DNA of 64,000 nt, from positions 19,783,001 to 19,847,000 of the forward strand of contig OU612067.1 of assembly GCA_914767715.1 (NCBI GenBank), given 5' to 3'. Numbering within the stretch: position 1 is the stretch's first letter; each line of letters opens with the position of its first letter. The translations under genes and the position numbers were made by a program. Of this stretch, positions 34,401 through 47,100 are shown in pieces. The notes below the pieces were generated by a model. The model was given only the letters and a program-made list of their open reading frames with translations, was not told where the DNA came from and did not search any database. This stretch comes from Membranipora membranacea (Eukaryota > Bryozoa > Gymnolaemata > Cheilostomatida > Membraniporidae).

Positions 34401-36110
34401 TTAACCTAGACTTGAGGACACACATTTAACAGCCAGTACATCATCAGCAGTACATTTAACCTAAAATTCTAATTTTAGTACCACGACCACCCGGACACCA
34501 CACTCGTGACAACGCAGTAGTGGTGCCAAAAGGAACAATGCAAAATTACCATATTATGCCATCGGGTGACGTACACCGACCCACCATCTTGCTCAACACT
34601 TCTTTTGCGGTGAAAGAAAATGATATTGAATCATGTTTTGTGCTTACACGTACGTCAGCAGTATTTAATGTGTATTGAACCGTGCTACATAAGAGCATGG
34701 TTTGTCAAAGGCTCCTTCTTTTGGACCATGGACTTGGCAGGAAGTTTTTCTATAACATTTTTTTTATATGTTGTATTGTAGTCTGGTAACTGTAAATTGT
34801 TGAACAGGCTGAACAGACTGAAAAGCTGAACAGAATTTCTGAGACTAAAATTTTTTTTGTATTCTTTTCTGTGGCTGACTATCACTTCTCAAACACATTC
34901 CTCCCAGCCAAATGATTTAATGAGTATAATGAGTCACTAAGTTCCTGTTGGCACCTAATATATTTGTTTTAGGGCAATCACTGATATATATTATATGAAT
35001 GTGGGTACGTATCTAACCCTGAGCAGGCGTATGGCTATTCATGTATGGTTGCTGGACCGCATTTCTCATTTTTGATTGGTCCACAAGTTCAGAATCTGTT
35101 AAAGCACCCTCGTGAACTTTTGTCAAGCAGCGTATGCCTGAGTTTTTGAAGGTCGTTACTGGTACGTCAATCATAGTCACGTAATGTAAACGCTGCAACA
35201 TTTATAGTTTTATTTATATCCTGACACAAAGCTTTATACTGATGGCATATCTTCACAAATAGCCACGCTATGTGTTTTACCACTGATGCATAAATCCATA
35301 CCAATGAGGGCAAGCAAATAAAGCAATCAATATACCGAATCTGACCAAATCTAATGGTGTTTAGGAAACCAATTATTCAGCACAATGCCATCCTTTCATC
35401 TAGCCAGTCTTGACAAGCTCTGTTTGGGGGAGGGGTTGGGGGTTCCTTCCATCCATTCACTAAGTTTAATACCGAAAAGCTTATTATGGATAAAATAATA
35501 GAAAGAAACAAAGGCAATTGCAAACTTAGTATAAGCAGGAATAAGTAAAGTATCCATCAGAATATGAGGAGTTGTCATGGCTTGTGCAAAATTGGCCAAT
35601 CATGTATAGAATAAAAAAAAATAGAGGTCTGAGAAATTCTGTTCAGCTATTCAGCTGTTCAGCCTGTTCAGGCTGTTCAGGCTGTTCAGCAATTTACAGT
35701 TACCGATTGTAGTCAATTCTCTAGAAAAATGAGAACCTGCTTTATCATTGCACACTTTACAATATGGTTGGATTATTTGTATCACCAAGTGATTAAATTA
35801 AATGAAATCAAACTCAACACTCAGACAAGGAGCATTGAATTGAGCAGCATAGAATCTTTTCATAGATAACATAACTTGTTAAAAGACATGCATTGTTGAG
35901 TTGAATTGCAAAATGACTCGGAATTATGCGATAAGAAATAAAAAACATGCACTCTTGAGTTGAATTTGCGCTTGAATTGAAATAAATTCTGTCTGAACAA
36001 TTGGAAAACAGTGTCAGCAAGTGGAGAATTATCTATCCAAGCTTGTGATCACATAACTCAGTAATGGAGAGGTAATTTAGTGACTACCTAACTCTGGAAT
36101 CCCACACCTA
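34400..36110 (+). repeat. Promoter-like duplicated segment, copy 1 (with inserted element)
   Basis: Matches 37325-38220 in order. Words such as CAGTACACTTAACCT, GTGACAACGCAGTA, CGTCAGCAGT..TTTAATGTGT, AAGAGCATGGTT, GGTTGGATTAT and GGAATCCCACAC are shared. The match is interrupted by the TIR element at 34784-35705. Here the CRE is degraded (TACGTCA) and the TATA box is TACATAAG. Confidence 0.65.
34775..35714. mobile_element. TIR element with 9-bp target duplication
   Basis: Element 34784-35705 (922 bp) between two copies of ATTGTAGTC (34775-34783 and 35706-35714). The ends are TGGTAACTGTAAATTG and, inverted, CGGTAACTGTAAATTG. The terminal repeats run about 70 bp and contain tandem CTGAACAG words. 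A 9-bp duplication is typical of Mutator-like elements. No transposase recognised. Confidence 0.75.
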
Positions 36111-37324
36111 AGCTATAAGCAATGAACTAAACAAGTTCATTGCTATAAGTATGGTAAGGATTACGCAAATAAGTATTGCATCTAATTCTTGCAAGCTGAA
36201 GTAATACCACGATCACAGTATGTGCAGTGGATATATCAAATTCAATGGCTTGAAGTGTTTCTAACAATTACAGCAGGTAGTTACTTGACATCTTGAAACC
36301 GTAACAGGAGAAGACTACTCTCATATTCAGTGGAGATATTCTACTAAAACTAAGGGACTGAATTCCCGGCTTTGTAGTGATCAGGAAAAAAAGACACAGG
36401 TGCATTCAATTCAGCAGAGTGGGATCTTTTTTATGATGATGAAGATGTCAGGAGTGGTCTGGCATTTTAGGGTAAGGACTTGTGTTCTTAAGATCCAAGT
36501 CTGATTTGGCACTGGTAAGCCATTCATCCTAGCCAGGTCAGTTCGAATCAGGACCATAAATACAGGAGAGGAGGTCTACCATGTGCTTGCTTCTAAAGAG
36601 AATATCGGGCATTGGCGGACAAGGGTATAGGGTCACTACACCACACATCCCACTAAATAAGGCGGTCAGATGAGACTTACAGTAAAGAAAATCTTTTTTA
36701 CTGAAATACAATCACTGATAAATCAATCACAAGTAACAACCAACAACACAACCAAACAGATCTATACGAACAACAACCAACGTCCATAGATGACCAGAGA
36801 GAAAAAAAAAGGCAACTATTCAACCAAAAAAGATTGGCCACAAAATTAAGAGAATAAAAAAGAGCGATAAAGGTATTAGGAACATATTTAGCAGATATAC
36901 AAGTCGTTCCTTAGAGGCGTTGACTGGTAATGTGATCATGTTCAAACTTTAGTAGGACAATGTGCATCTGTCAAACTTTTTATAAATGTCAGTAAAACCA
37001 TCAAAGAGATGGTCTTGAGTTTGAGCAGAACATATCGACTAAATGATGATATTATTATACAAATGTGTGGATTCTCAAATTTACTAATCTCAATTGTAAT
37101 ATCTTATATGCATAATACTGATAACATATATTTATATAACATATATAATATGATGCAATCAAATGTCGCATCCACACATCAGATCATAGGATGGTCATAA
37201 CAATCGAGGACGATTGCAACCAGGGGGGTGCATATGTCGCATTTACAGCAGCAAACAGGATAATTTCTATATCAACATCAGACGCAATAAGAACATCCAA
37301 TATTATAGCTAGCATCATCATCAG
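36111..37324. other. Intergenic with SINE fragment
   Basis: No gene seen. Positions 36500-36560 resemble the body of the SINE at 28940. Confidence 0.35.
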
Positions 37325-38220
37325 TACACTCAACCTCGACTCGAGGACACGCAGTTACCAGCCAGTGCATATTACCTCGAATCGGGGACATGCAAATATA
37401 TGCAAATATAAATTCTATTCTTAATACCGGTGCCACCCTAACGCCAGAACCGTGACAACCATGACAATGCAGTAAAGGTGGCACCAACAGAGACAATTCA
37501 GAATTAGCATGATGTCTGACTTACACCAACCAACTCTTGTGGCAGATCAACCTACACTTGCGGCCGATCAACCCTGGATCATCCCACTCTTGCGGCCGAT
37601 CAACCCTCTTTTTGCGGTAATTGAAAATTGTGTTTAAATCTTGGTTTTTTTGCTTATTGACGTCAGCAGTTTTTTAATGTGTCTGGAACCATGCTATATA
37701 AGAGCATGGTTCACCAATGGAAAGCATGAATGATTGGATCTGTTTGGCGACCCTCTGGTCGACAAGCAGCGCTGTTTGTTTGCAACTTAATTTTGGAGAC
37801 AGGTCAGTTTTTTAAACATGAAAGTTTTACAGTTTTTATCATAATATTTTCTTTTATTGTACATTAGTGATATTTATAGGGAAATAGAACTTGCCTTATT
37901 ATTTGATAATGGCACAGTATAACATTATTGGTTGGATTATCTATACCATCAACTAATTGAGTTAAATGAATTAAATCCAGCATGCATGGCATCATTGACT
38001 AGAAAGTATGACTTGTAGAAATAAGACATGCATTGTTTAAGTTGAATTGCATTTGATGTTAAACTTGATAAGAATTAAAAGGCATGCTCTTGAGAGATCG
38101 CATGTAAATAAGTCAGTGTCACAGAGTGAGAATCATCATACCGAGCTCGTGAGCACAGATCTCAGTAGCGGAGAGTTAATGTGGTGACTCCATAACCCGG
38201 AATCCCACACAAATACTGAT
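37325..38220 (+). repeat. Promoter-like duplicated segment, copy 2
   Basis: Counterpart of 34400-36110 without the inserted element. It has a tandem motif CTTGCGGCCGATCAACC (about 37555-37608) not obvious in copy 1. Confidence 0.65.
37668..37702 (+). promoter_or_regulatory. CRE (TGACGTCA) and TATA box
   Basis: A full palindromic CRE at 37668-37675 lies 19 bp upstream of TATATAAG (37695-37702). About 100 bp downstream GACAG|GTCAGT (37798-37807) could be a first-exon splice donor. It looks like a core promoter on the plus strand, but no downstream coding exon could be assigned. Confidence 0.4.
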
Positions 38221-38537
38221 AATAATATATATTGCTAAAGCTAAAGCAGAGATTTTATGCCTTTTCACCTTTTTAAACTTTTTAAACAAAGGTTTCAGTA
38301 TCTCCTTACCTTAGACTGGGATGGAAGGTAACGCTAACATAGCAGTCAGGTTCTATGACACGAGACTTTCCTGCAGGCGGTGCTGATTGACTCTGCCCCC
38401 AAACGAATAAAAGAAGATCACTGACTTGAAAGGGTGCGCGTCTCTTACAAGCTGTGGTGGGTATTTGCAATCACTTATTGGAAGTACCAAGCTACTTTGT
38501 TGCCACTTATTAACTGTTTTATCAGATACGAAAAATT

Positions 38538-38658
38538 CTTATATAATTATATGAGACATAAAAATCTAAGCCAATCGTAATGCAGCAGTTCATATAAATT
38601 ATATGAACTGCTGCATTACGATTGGTTTAGATTTTTATGTCTCATATAGTTATATAAG
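38538..38658. repeat. Perfect palindrome (121 bp)
   Basis: Arms of about 58 bp are complementary around TTCATATAAATTATATGAA, bounded by CTTATATAATTATATGAGAC and its near-complement. It resembles a miniature foldback element. Confidence 0.85.
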
Positions 38659-38841
38659 ATTATGTGTCATATAATTATATGTCTCATATGATTATATATT
38701 TGTTACCATTAAATGGTAACAAAAGGTAGTCAGGATACAGCGAGCAAATGAATATTTAATCAAATAATTTCGATGACAGCACAATCAATTATGAATTTTG
38801 GCGCATTCTCTAAACATAATGACATGTTATATATATAATAT

Positions 38842-39413
38842 ATATACATGAATTTTATTTTTGGATTATACTCATTTGTTAAGAATTTTTCACAGAATAC
38901 CCTAACAAACATTTCAAGAAATAATAAAGTCATAAAGATGTTAGTGCATAATTGATGAGAAATATAATGTGGAAGATCTCTTAAAATACATTATGGATGG
39001 ACTTGATTGCAGGGCTGTATCCATGGGTTTTGCAGTGGTAGGGCCAGGCGGGGAGGTGTGAGAAATTTTCTAAAATCAGAGGCTGTTTTAAGGCATTTCA
39101 GCCCTTTTTGAGACGAAACTTGACAAGAAATTGGCCCCGGGGTTTTAGTGTACAGAAAGGGACATCATCTTAGCCCTACTGTGATTGATGCTAAAAATTG
39201 AAAAAATCGGTGAACATATTATGGAGAGAAGATGAACGGTAAAATTGTGTCAAGTTTTAAGGTGGTTGATAAAAACACAAGGGAGTTGTAGGAGGTAGAT
39301 ATTGTACCAGATGGTCTACTATAAACAAATATAACTCCAGAGGCAAACCTTTAAGGTTCACCTGATGTGATCGTAATATGCCCCTCACATAACGTGTGTC
39401 TACCATCGATTAG
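38842..39413 (+). repeat. Internally deleted duplicate of 30715-32511
   Basis: Positions 38842-39320 repeat 30715-31262, including the left end of the hAT element, now at 39010. They then jump to a match with 32433-32511. About 1.17 kb, with the hAT right end, is missing in this copy. Confidence 0.8.
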
Positions 39414-40155
39414 AAACAACTAAATAATAACAAAGACAGCAATAAAATAGTCCTGTGGAAGCCCCCCTCCTATCTTATCTTATCGCTTCCATATTTTTTT
39501 CCGATATTGGCCGGATAAGGTTTGATAGTTGTTTCTGGTATAGTTTTTCATGCTTATCACTTAATTCCACAATAGGCGGCTTATTGCCAAAAACGCTGCC
39601 AGCAAAAGGGAAAGTGATCAAAAACGTGTTTTAAAAGTGATCAAAAAAGTGATCAAAAAGTGATCAAAAACGTGTTTTAAAACATCAAAAATTGGAAAGA
39701 GCATGTGAGAATTAATGGACTGCATGGCTAGATTATGCTATCAAGTTTTACCCCAAGGATTGATTTGTCAGGAATGACAGTGGAGACACTAAAGTTCAAA
39801 TCTCAGTCTTTGCCTTCTATATTAAGTTACCAAATGTTTTCATGAAATAACATTATTTCATCAGAACAAAAACGGCCATGACATTCAAAATTGACATACC
39901 ATTTTATCATATGGTAGTATTTATAGAAGCCAGGAGGAGATAATCACTAACAGGCAAATTTTGATTTATGTCACTGAGTACACCACATATGTATGCGAGT
40001 ATGCTGGTATTGTGCTGTGATAATTGCTGCTAATTGACAATCTTTAAACAAACGATTACTTTTACCCACAGAGGTTTTTGACAACAGTGCTTACACGTAC
40101 CTGTATCTGACAGGTGGGACTGAAATGCATCTACAGGGAAGTGATTATTATTGTA
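39414..40155. other. Intergenic, no gene seen
   Basis: Contains a short tandem of AAAAGTGATCAAAAA words (about 39610-39680). Confidence 0.4.
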
Positions 40156-40413
40156 CAGGTCCATAGTTCTAGGGGAGGCAGGGACGCCCTAAAATGCTTA
40201 TTAGAGTGGCCTTATAATGCTATAATTAAATATTTCATGTCAGAATCAGTTCATTTGGGTCTTCCATTTGCCATTTATAATATTAAAAAACGTTTTGTAG
40301 ACTGGGGATTAACCCCAGGCTCCACAGGAGGAGTTTACAATACCCACCTGGTGCTGCTTCACACTCCCAAGAATTTTTGCCTCCCCTACCATTTTTCCTA
40401 AACTACGCCCCTG
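40156..40413. mobile_element. hAT-like MITE
   Basis: The ends CAGGTCCATAGTTCTAGGGG and, inverted from the right, CAGGGGCGTAGTTTAGGAAA are related terminal repeats. Inside each lies GGGGAGGCA. At 258 bp it cannot encode a transposase. The flanking 8 bp (TTATTGTA / TTTGTAAA) are only partly alike. Confidence 0.55.
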
Positions 40414-41100
40414 TTTGTAAACTGAGCTAGATCTTGATATATGCAAGTACCTTACTCATTAGTTCTTTCAGGCACGTTTTTCTAACAAATCGCTGTGTCT
40501 ATGTAGTCTCCAAGAAACTAGTCTTTGGCATGCACTGTATGTATTCATATTTGATCATCTTTTTCCCATTCTTGGTTGCTTTTTACTGCCTGTTATTCTA
40601 GTGATATTTGATTCCAGTGATTTTCTTTTAACCCGCTTAGAGGTAAATTTATAGTCTTTGGATATTTATTTATTCTGCTCAAATATGCTATAAAAATAAT
40701 CTCATATAACAGATATTTCAATTGTGTATAAATGTTAGCTTACCCCAACGGTGACTGATGGGGATACAGAAAACAAACTTCAAGTAAAACAAAAGCTGGA
40801 ATCAGACAGTGCACAAAGCTGTGAGTATTGTAAATATAGGATAAATTTTAATAAACCCAAAAACTGCACAATAAAGTGATGTAGCCTATATAAAATGCAC
40901 AAAATCATTATTTAGACATTTAACGGGGTTTATGGTTTTTTCCCTTGACTTTTATAACTTTTTTAACAAGTTAGCAACCTGAAAACCAGATGTTGGATAC
41001 AATCATCCTTTTAAAACTAGAACAACATGTTGTTGCAGGTCGGCCTTCCTCTAATGTTCCAAAAATCATTCACAACCAAACAAAACAACACCTGAACTCT
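40414..41100. other. Downstream flank of NBR1
   Basis: Presumed 3' UTR and intergenic DNA. A minus-strand AATAAA occurs near 40665-40675, but no unique polyadenylation site can be chosen. Confidence 0.35.
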
Positions 41101-44100
41101 TCAATTGATTTCTTTCATCATCTCTCCGATGACTGCGGAGATGATTTGGTCGACATCAGATTTAGATGTGGCATGTCGATCAACAAGCGACTCGATCTGC
41201 GAATTCATCTTAAATCCCATCTTTTTCAACTTGGACTTGACTCTTTCTCTGACATGAACACTTGTGACAGTCGCAACCAAGTCTTCTTCTAAAATAATAT
41301 GATGAAACATGTTTCACATGATGTTTGTCTGAAATTTAATTCTTACTGCCATTGGGTGAACTCTCTCAGCAAAATAAGTTTCTTATGGTGTCCAAAATAG
41401 CTGGAAGGAAGTCTGCATCTATATTGTAGAACCACAAAATTTGAGTAAGGACATGGGAGAGGTCAACTTTAAATCGGCAAAGAGGTAAAACACAACCCAC
41501 CACTTCCTTTCCAGCGTGCACACACTGGATGATATCATAGTTTGCCTTCATCATTTATACCAGAATGTTTACGCAAGAGAAACACACTGATGGCCTGATA
41601 TACTATTGCATGTATATCTCTGATCGATAGAGTGTGAATTAACTCACTTAGCATGAGTACCATCACAAGGAATCTGGTGTTACGTCCCTAGTCCAAATTT
41701 ATAATTAGGGGCAGGTACATGTTAGGTGCTCATACTAAATCGACTCTAACAATCAAAGATAGACATGATAATAGTGTAGTCTCGATGTCCGTGTGCAAGA
41801 AAAATTTGAACATCAGTTCTAGATAATTTTATGCTGCTATCTTATAGGTCATAGGCCATATAAGTCATAGGTCATGGAGGTCATATAGGTCATACGCATG
41901 TCACTGACCTCTCTGCGCAGGTTTCCACTGGCTAAGTTTTAACACATAATCATCAGATTTGGGTTTCCAGCCTTGTCGGTCTGAAGGGGGAGTCCAGCTG
42001 GTTGGTTTAGGAATGTAGTCCTTATTAGGAAGATCATATCCTGTATCTGTGTCAGCCTCTTTCGGCTGCCAATCACTTGTCTTGGGCTGCCATTCTGCCT
42101 GAGGGGGCTGGTACTAAAACAACAAATCACATCAAGAACTTATTACCGAATACTTTTAAACATGAAGAATAATATTGAGTGACTTTATAGTATGAAGAAG
42201 GATTAATGACAATCACCCATGCCAACATCGATCCTTTAATAGAACTGCCCTCCTTGATAACAATACCTTCAACAAATTCACCTGATGCATTACGATATTT
42301 GTTTTATGCATGGTCTTATGTGCAATTTATGACTCGGTGAGCAAATAAAAATGAATTCATTATTATTACTATCATTATGGATAGTAACACAGCAGTAACA
42401 TTCTATTTGAATAAAAAACTTAAAAGACACCAAAGGAATGATCCTAAACTCCACACTGACATTGAGACTATATTATTATCATGTGTATCACTGATAGTTA
42501 GAGTCAATTTAGTATCAGTACCTAACATGTACCCACCCTAAATTAATCAAATTGAACACGGGTTGTCACACCAAATTTCTTGTGAAGGTACTCATGCTAA
42601 GTGAATTATTGATCAGAGATATAAATGCAATAGTATATAGAGTGATCAGTGTGTCTGAACTAACCTCTTCAAGTTCTCTGAGGAAGTTCATCACATTTTT
42701 AGCCACGCCTGACCCGGCTTCTATAACCTTAGCCAGAGCAAACTCAGCGACATCTTCTATCGTGTCGGGCAGCACACCTACCTCCTGTAACCATAATAAT
42801 AAAATAATGGTAATAAAATTGGTCCTGTAATAAAAATTTGTAAATAATAATGATAAGTAAAATAGTGTATAATAATCACCACAGGTTTAAGAAATAAGGT
42901 CCAAAACAAAGTGACAATCATCAGAAATGTTTCTTACCAATTTTAGTAACAACAAAGTTTTGAGTTGAGGACACCAGGGGCTGCCCTTTCTCCTATCAAG
43001 AGTGCATAATCCTTGATGTTATCAGGCCTTGCCTTATTGGTCTTATAAGTTTTGTTTCATTATTATATTTCAAGATACAAACAAACTCACAACACATTTC
43101 GGCAAAATTTTGCCATTGACTCATACAAATCTATCATCCTATGATAATTTGAATGTTTTTAATGTTTAGTCATGTTTGAATTCATGTTTATAGTTTGAAA
43201 GAAACCATACCTGTTCGTCAGCTGACGCGCCAGCCTCTTGATCTGTCCCTAAAATAGTAACACATTATATGAAAGAATAAGATATCTTTTTTGTTCTCAA
43301 CTTTTCATCAGATAATAAAAGGTGAGAGCTTGGGTTGACTAAAATGGTCAGGGATATTTGTATGCAAAGCATTGAGTTAAGTTTGATATCTGGGACAGGA
43401 AATTATTCTGATTCGGAACTGGCGAGCCAATTGTGTTATCCAGGTCTGTTTCGAACCATTAAAAGGGGACAGTGGCACTACCAGACTCGAGCTACATAAC
43501 TCTAAGGGGTTTCATAAAAAAGGTCAGTCAAAGAAGTATGTTGAACAAACAAAGGAAAAACATAAATGCGGTAATACAGGTTCATAGCCAAGCTTAGAAA
43601 CATGTATGCATTATAGACCATATTAAAAACAAGAGAGAAATTGTATCATTGCTCTTGATTGAGAAGAAATTCTATCTAAGTCAACTGGTTACATAATCAT
43701 TGACCAAGGGAAAATTGGCCAAAAAACTAATTAGAAGCAGACAATCTGTCATTATTAAATCAATCAATACATCAAACAAATCAATCAATTAAGTTATCAA
43801 ACAATCAATCAATCATTCGAACAATCGATAAAACAACAATCAATAAATCAACAATCAGTCAGTCAATCAAACAACAATCAGTCAGTCAAGCAACAATCAG
43901 TCAGTCATGCAACAATCAGTTAATAAAATAACAATCAAAAAAACAACAATCAGTCAGTCAATAAATCAACAATGAGTCAGTCAATAAATCCACAATCAGT
44001 CAGTCGATCAAACAAACAATCTACAGACCTGTATCTCCAGGTTGATCTGAGTGAGTGTTAGTTCTTGTAGTCACTATCCCAGTGTGTGCCTGACTCTGTG

Positions 44101-47100
44101 ACACAGTCACTGTCTCTATATAAGGTTTAGTCACTGCTGCTGGTAGTGGTGTAGCATGCTGTGTCGTTACGTCACCGATTGAACATATCAGAGCTGTGCT
44201 CGGCTCAATGATTCCATCACCTGATTCTATGAATAATAAGGTCGATAATCTCACTCGAAGTCATGACAGTGATGATGGATGGATTTATTACAATGACTGA
44301 CAAACAAGCTGTGAAATTCGATGGTAATAGACCAAAACATAGAAAACTTAGGTCCCTGTGGTAAAGGTTCAAAAATAATATAGTTTAGTGTGAGAATCAG
44401 GTGTCGTTAAAAGCAGAAGTAATATGGCTGTAATTGACATATAATTTCGTAACATATGATAATCTGGTGTTGTTAATTGTCTTTTCGCTGTTCTCACAAA
44501 ATACTGGATATATTGGAGAATGATAAAGCGACTAGGTAATTCATATTATAATCAACACCAACTTTTATTTCAAAATGGTTCTTTAATTAAGAAAAAAATT
44601 ATCTTGGGATTGAATTTCACATACCGTTGTCGCTTATGATCTGATCAAGCACACTCTGGGTGTTAGCAGGCACAAATCTGCTACTGGATATCATAGACTG
44701 CTCAACAGGTGCCTCTCTGGTGGTCTGACATGTATAATCTCCATGTGTGGTCCTGTCAGGCTGATCACCATGTGTGGTCTGCTCATCTTGTGTGGTCTCA
44801 CTAGAGATGCTACTTGTTCTAGTAAACACTTTCATCTCAATCAAAGATTCATCCAGAGGGGCTTTGACATCGAAGCAACTGGGGACGGGCACCATGAAGA
44901 ATTCTTCATCATCACTATTCTCAGGACCTTTGGCTATGTCGTCATTATTACAGTCTGAGTAGACTGAGGCTCCATCATCAAAATCATCATCATCCGGGCT
45001 TGTGGCAGAGCTGAGGCTTATTACATCAAAGTCTAATAAATAAGATAAAAAGGCAAATAACTGTACAATTTATACACAGCCTCAATGTGCTTGCAACTAT
45101 ATATAGTAGGAAAAAAATGAACTTCAACGTAGCAACCTATTTCCACATTGAGAAAATTGTTGAGGACATTGTGATCTATTAAGTCCGTGAGAACTTATAA
45201 AAATGAGTCATGAACACATTGTGAAATGAACCACTAGTTACATTTGTAACCCTGGCCTGTCTGGCAATAGTTATGGCCCCCAGACTCTTTCCCCCCCCCC
45301 CCCGTCTTTGTTGGTGGTGACTTATCGACACAGCATGCTTCACCATTACCAACAATGCTAATCAAGACAGGCTATTGTTGTAACCCATGACCAACAAATC
45401 GATAATTACCATTAGTGACAGATCTTTTGATGTTACCGCGCCCTCCTATCAGGCATAGATCCTCTATATCTGAATCCTCCTCACTCAGGATATCCAGATA
45501 GTTATACTGTTTGCTAAGCACGCTATCCGAAGGCTCGGGAGATTTCGGGGGAGACAACACTACAATGAACATAAACATGCATGATGACATTATCTGTTAA
45601 GTTAGAAGAGGCAGTTCCTGAATAGCCGATGTGTTGGTTCTGATTGGCTGTTGGGAGTGAACAACAGCCAATCAGATCAGACCTAACATATTGGCAAGTT
45701 TTTGACTTTTGTGCAGGTATCTCTTAAGTATCAGCATGGTGTTGCAGTAATGTAGTTTGAAAAATAAGGCTGAGTTACAGAATATTGCTAGGATTTTGAG
45801 ATATTCAGGTTAGAGTGTTCCAATCTTTTGTTTCAGACATTGCTAGTATTAAAAACTAACCGAGGGGTGTGTTGTGAGGTGTGGCAGTCTGTGAGACAAG
45901 AGGAGTTATCCTGATAGGGGTGCCATCACCAGACCCTCCATCCGGCAGCGTCCCGGCTAAAGTCAGCAGTGGAGTATGGTCATCATCCTCTACACCTCCG
46001 GTAGGATATATTATCTTAACTGGACTACTGGCTATAGGATCTGTAATAATTCAAAAACGGGTTAAAACTCAAAACATATGAAGGTTACATCATACTGCCT
46101 ATGCCTCAACAGTTAAAGTGTTTAGGAAAAGAAAAAAAACAACCACTGTTCATATCAAAGTAATCTCATAGCAAAGGACAAAAATAATAAACATGCTTGA
46201 TGAAGATTGAAACAGTTGAAATTCGTATACATAAATGTTAACTTATTTACTGGTAGCTGTCAAGTACAAGTGTATACCATTCAACTCAAAGTGTGTTTAT
46301 GGCTACCCATTGAACATATTACACTTTATAATGTAACCGTGGGTAATTGTAGATCAAGCATGATCCAACTTGCCAGCATTTAGAGTTTCGAACCGCTAGC
46401 ACTGGGTCACCAGTATAATGTGAGTGACTTACCGCTAGCACTGGGTCACCAGTATAATGTGAGTGACTTACCGCTAGCACTGGGTCACCAGTATAATGTG
46501 AGTGACTTACCGCTAGCACTGGGTCACACTCACCGGTATAATGTGAGTGACTTACCGCTAGCACTGGGTCACCAGTATAATGTGAGTGACTTACCGCTAG
46601 CACTGGGTCACCAGTATAATGTGAGTGACTTGAATACGGGCAAATTGGATTATACTTTATCTAGGGTAATGTACCATGTCAGTAAGAACACAACCAGCTA
46701 TTATGAGGGGGGGGGCATTCCATCAATTATTCTACGGGGCGGATGTGTAATGCAAAACAATGTTTCACTACGATTTCTCTCCATATCCTGGTATAGTTTG
46801 GATTGATAAGGTACCCCTACATCTTCAGCCTCATCATAAAAGCAAGTGCACTTCATCTCACCTTCAGAATTATTAATGAGCTTATATAACTTAGGAAATG
46901 TAAGAGTTAGTTCAAGAACACTTGACTTAAATACCTGAGATGATTTGATCGTATGGTTTGAGTTTATGCAGGGACTCTATCAAGGTCTCACATAGTGGTG
47001 ATCCACCTTCCGTCCGATTGGTCGATTCATGTTCACGGCGAGAGGACTGGAACTTATCACGAGCCTAGAAGTAGAGAAGTTATAATTTGGTAACGTAGGA

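Noticed and set aside
41366-41554. 62-codon minus-strand frame considered as an NBR1 exon
   Set aside because: The exons at 42113-41909 and 41288-41101 join in phase without it; it lies inside the intron near a MITE.
46319-46806. Repetitive open frames on both strands
   Set aside because: They come from the 39-bp intronic minisatellite within NBR1.
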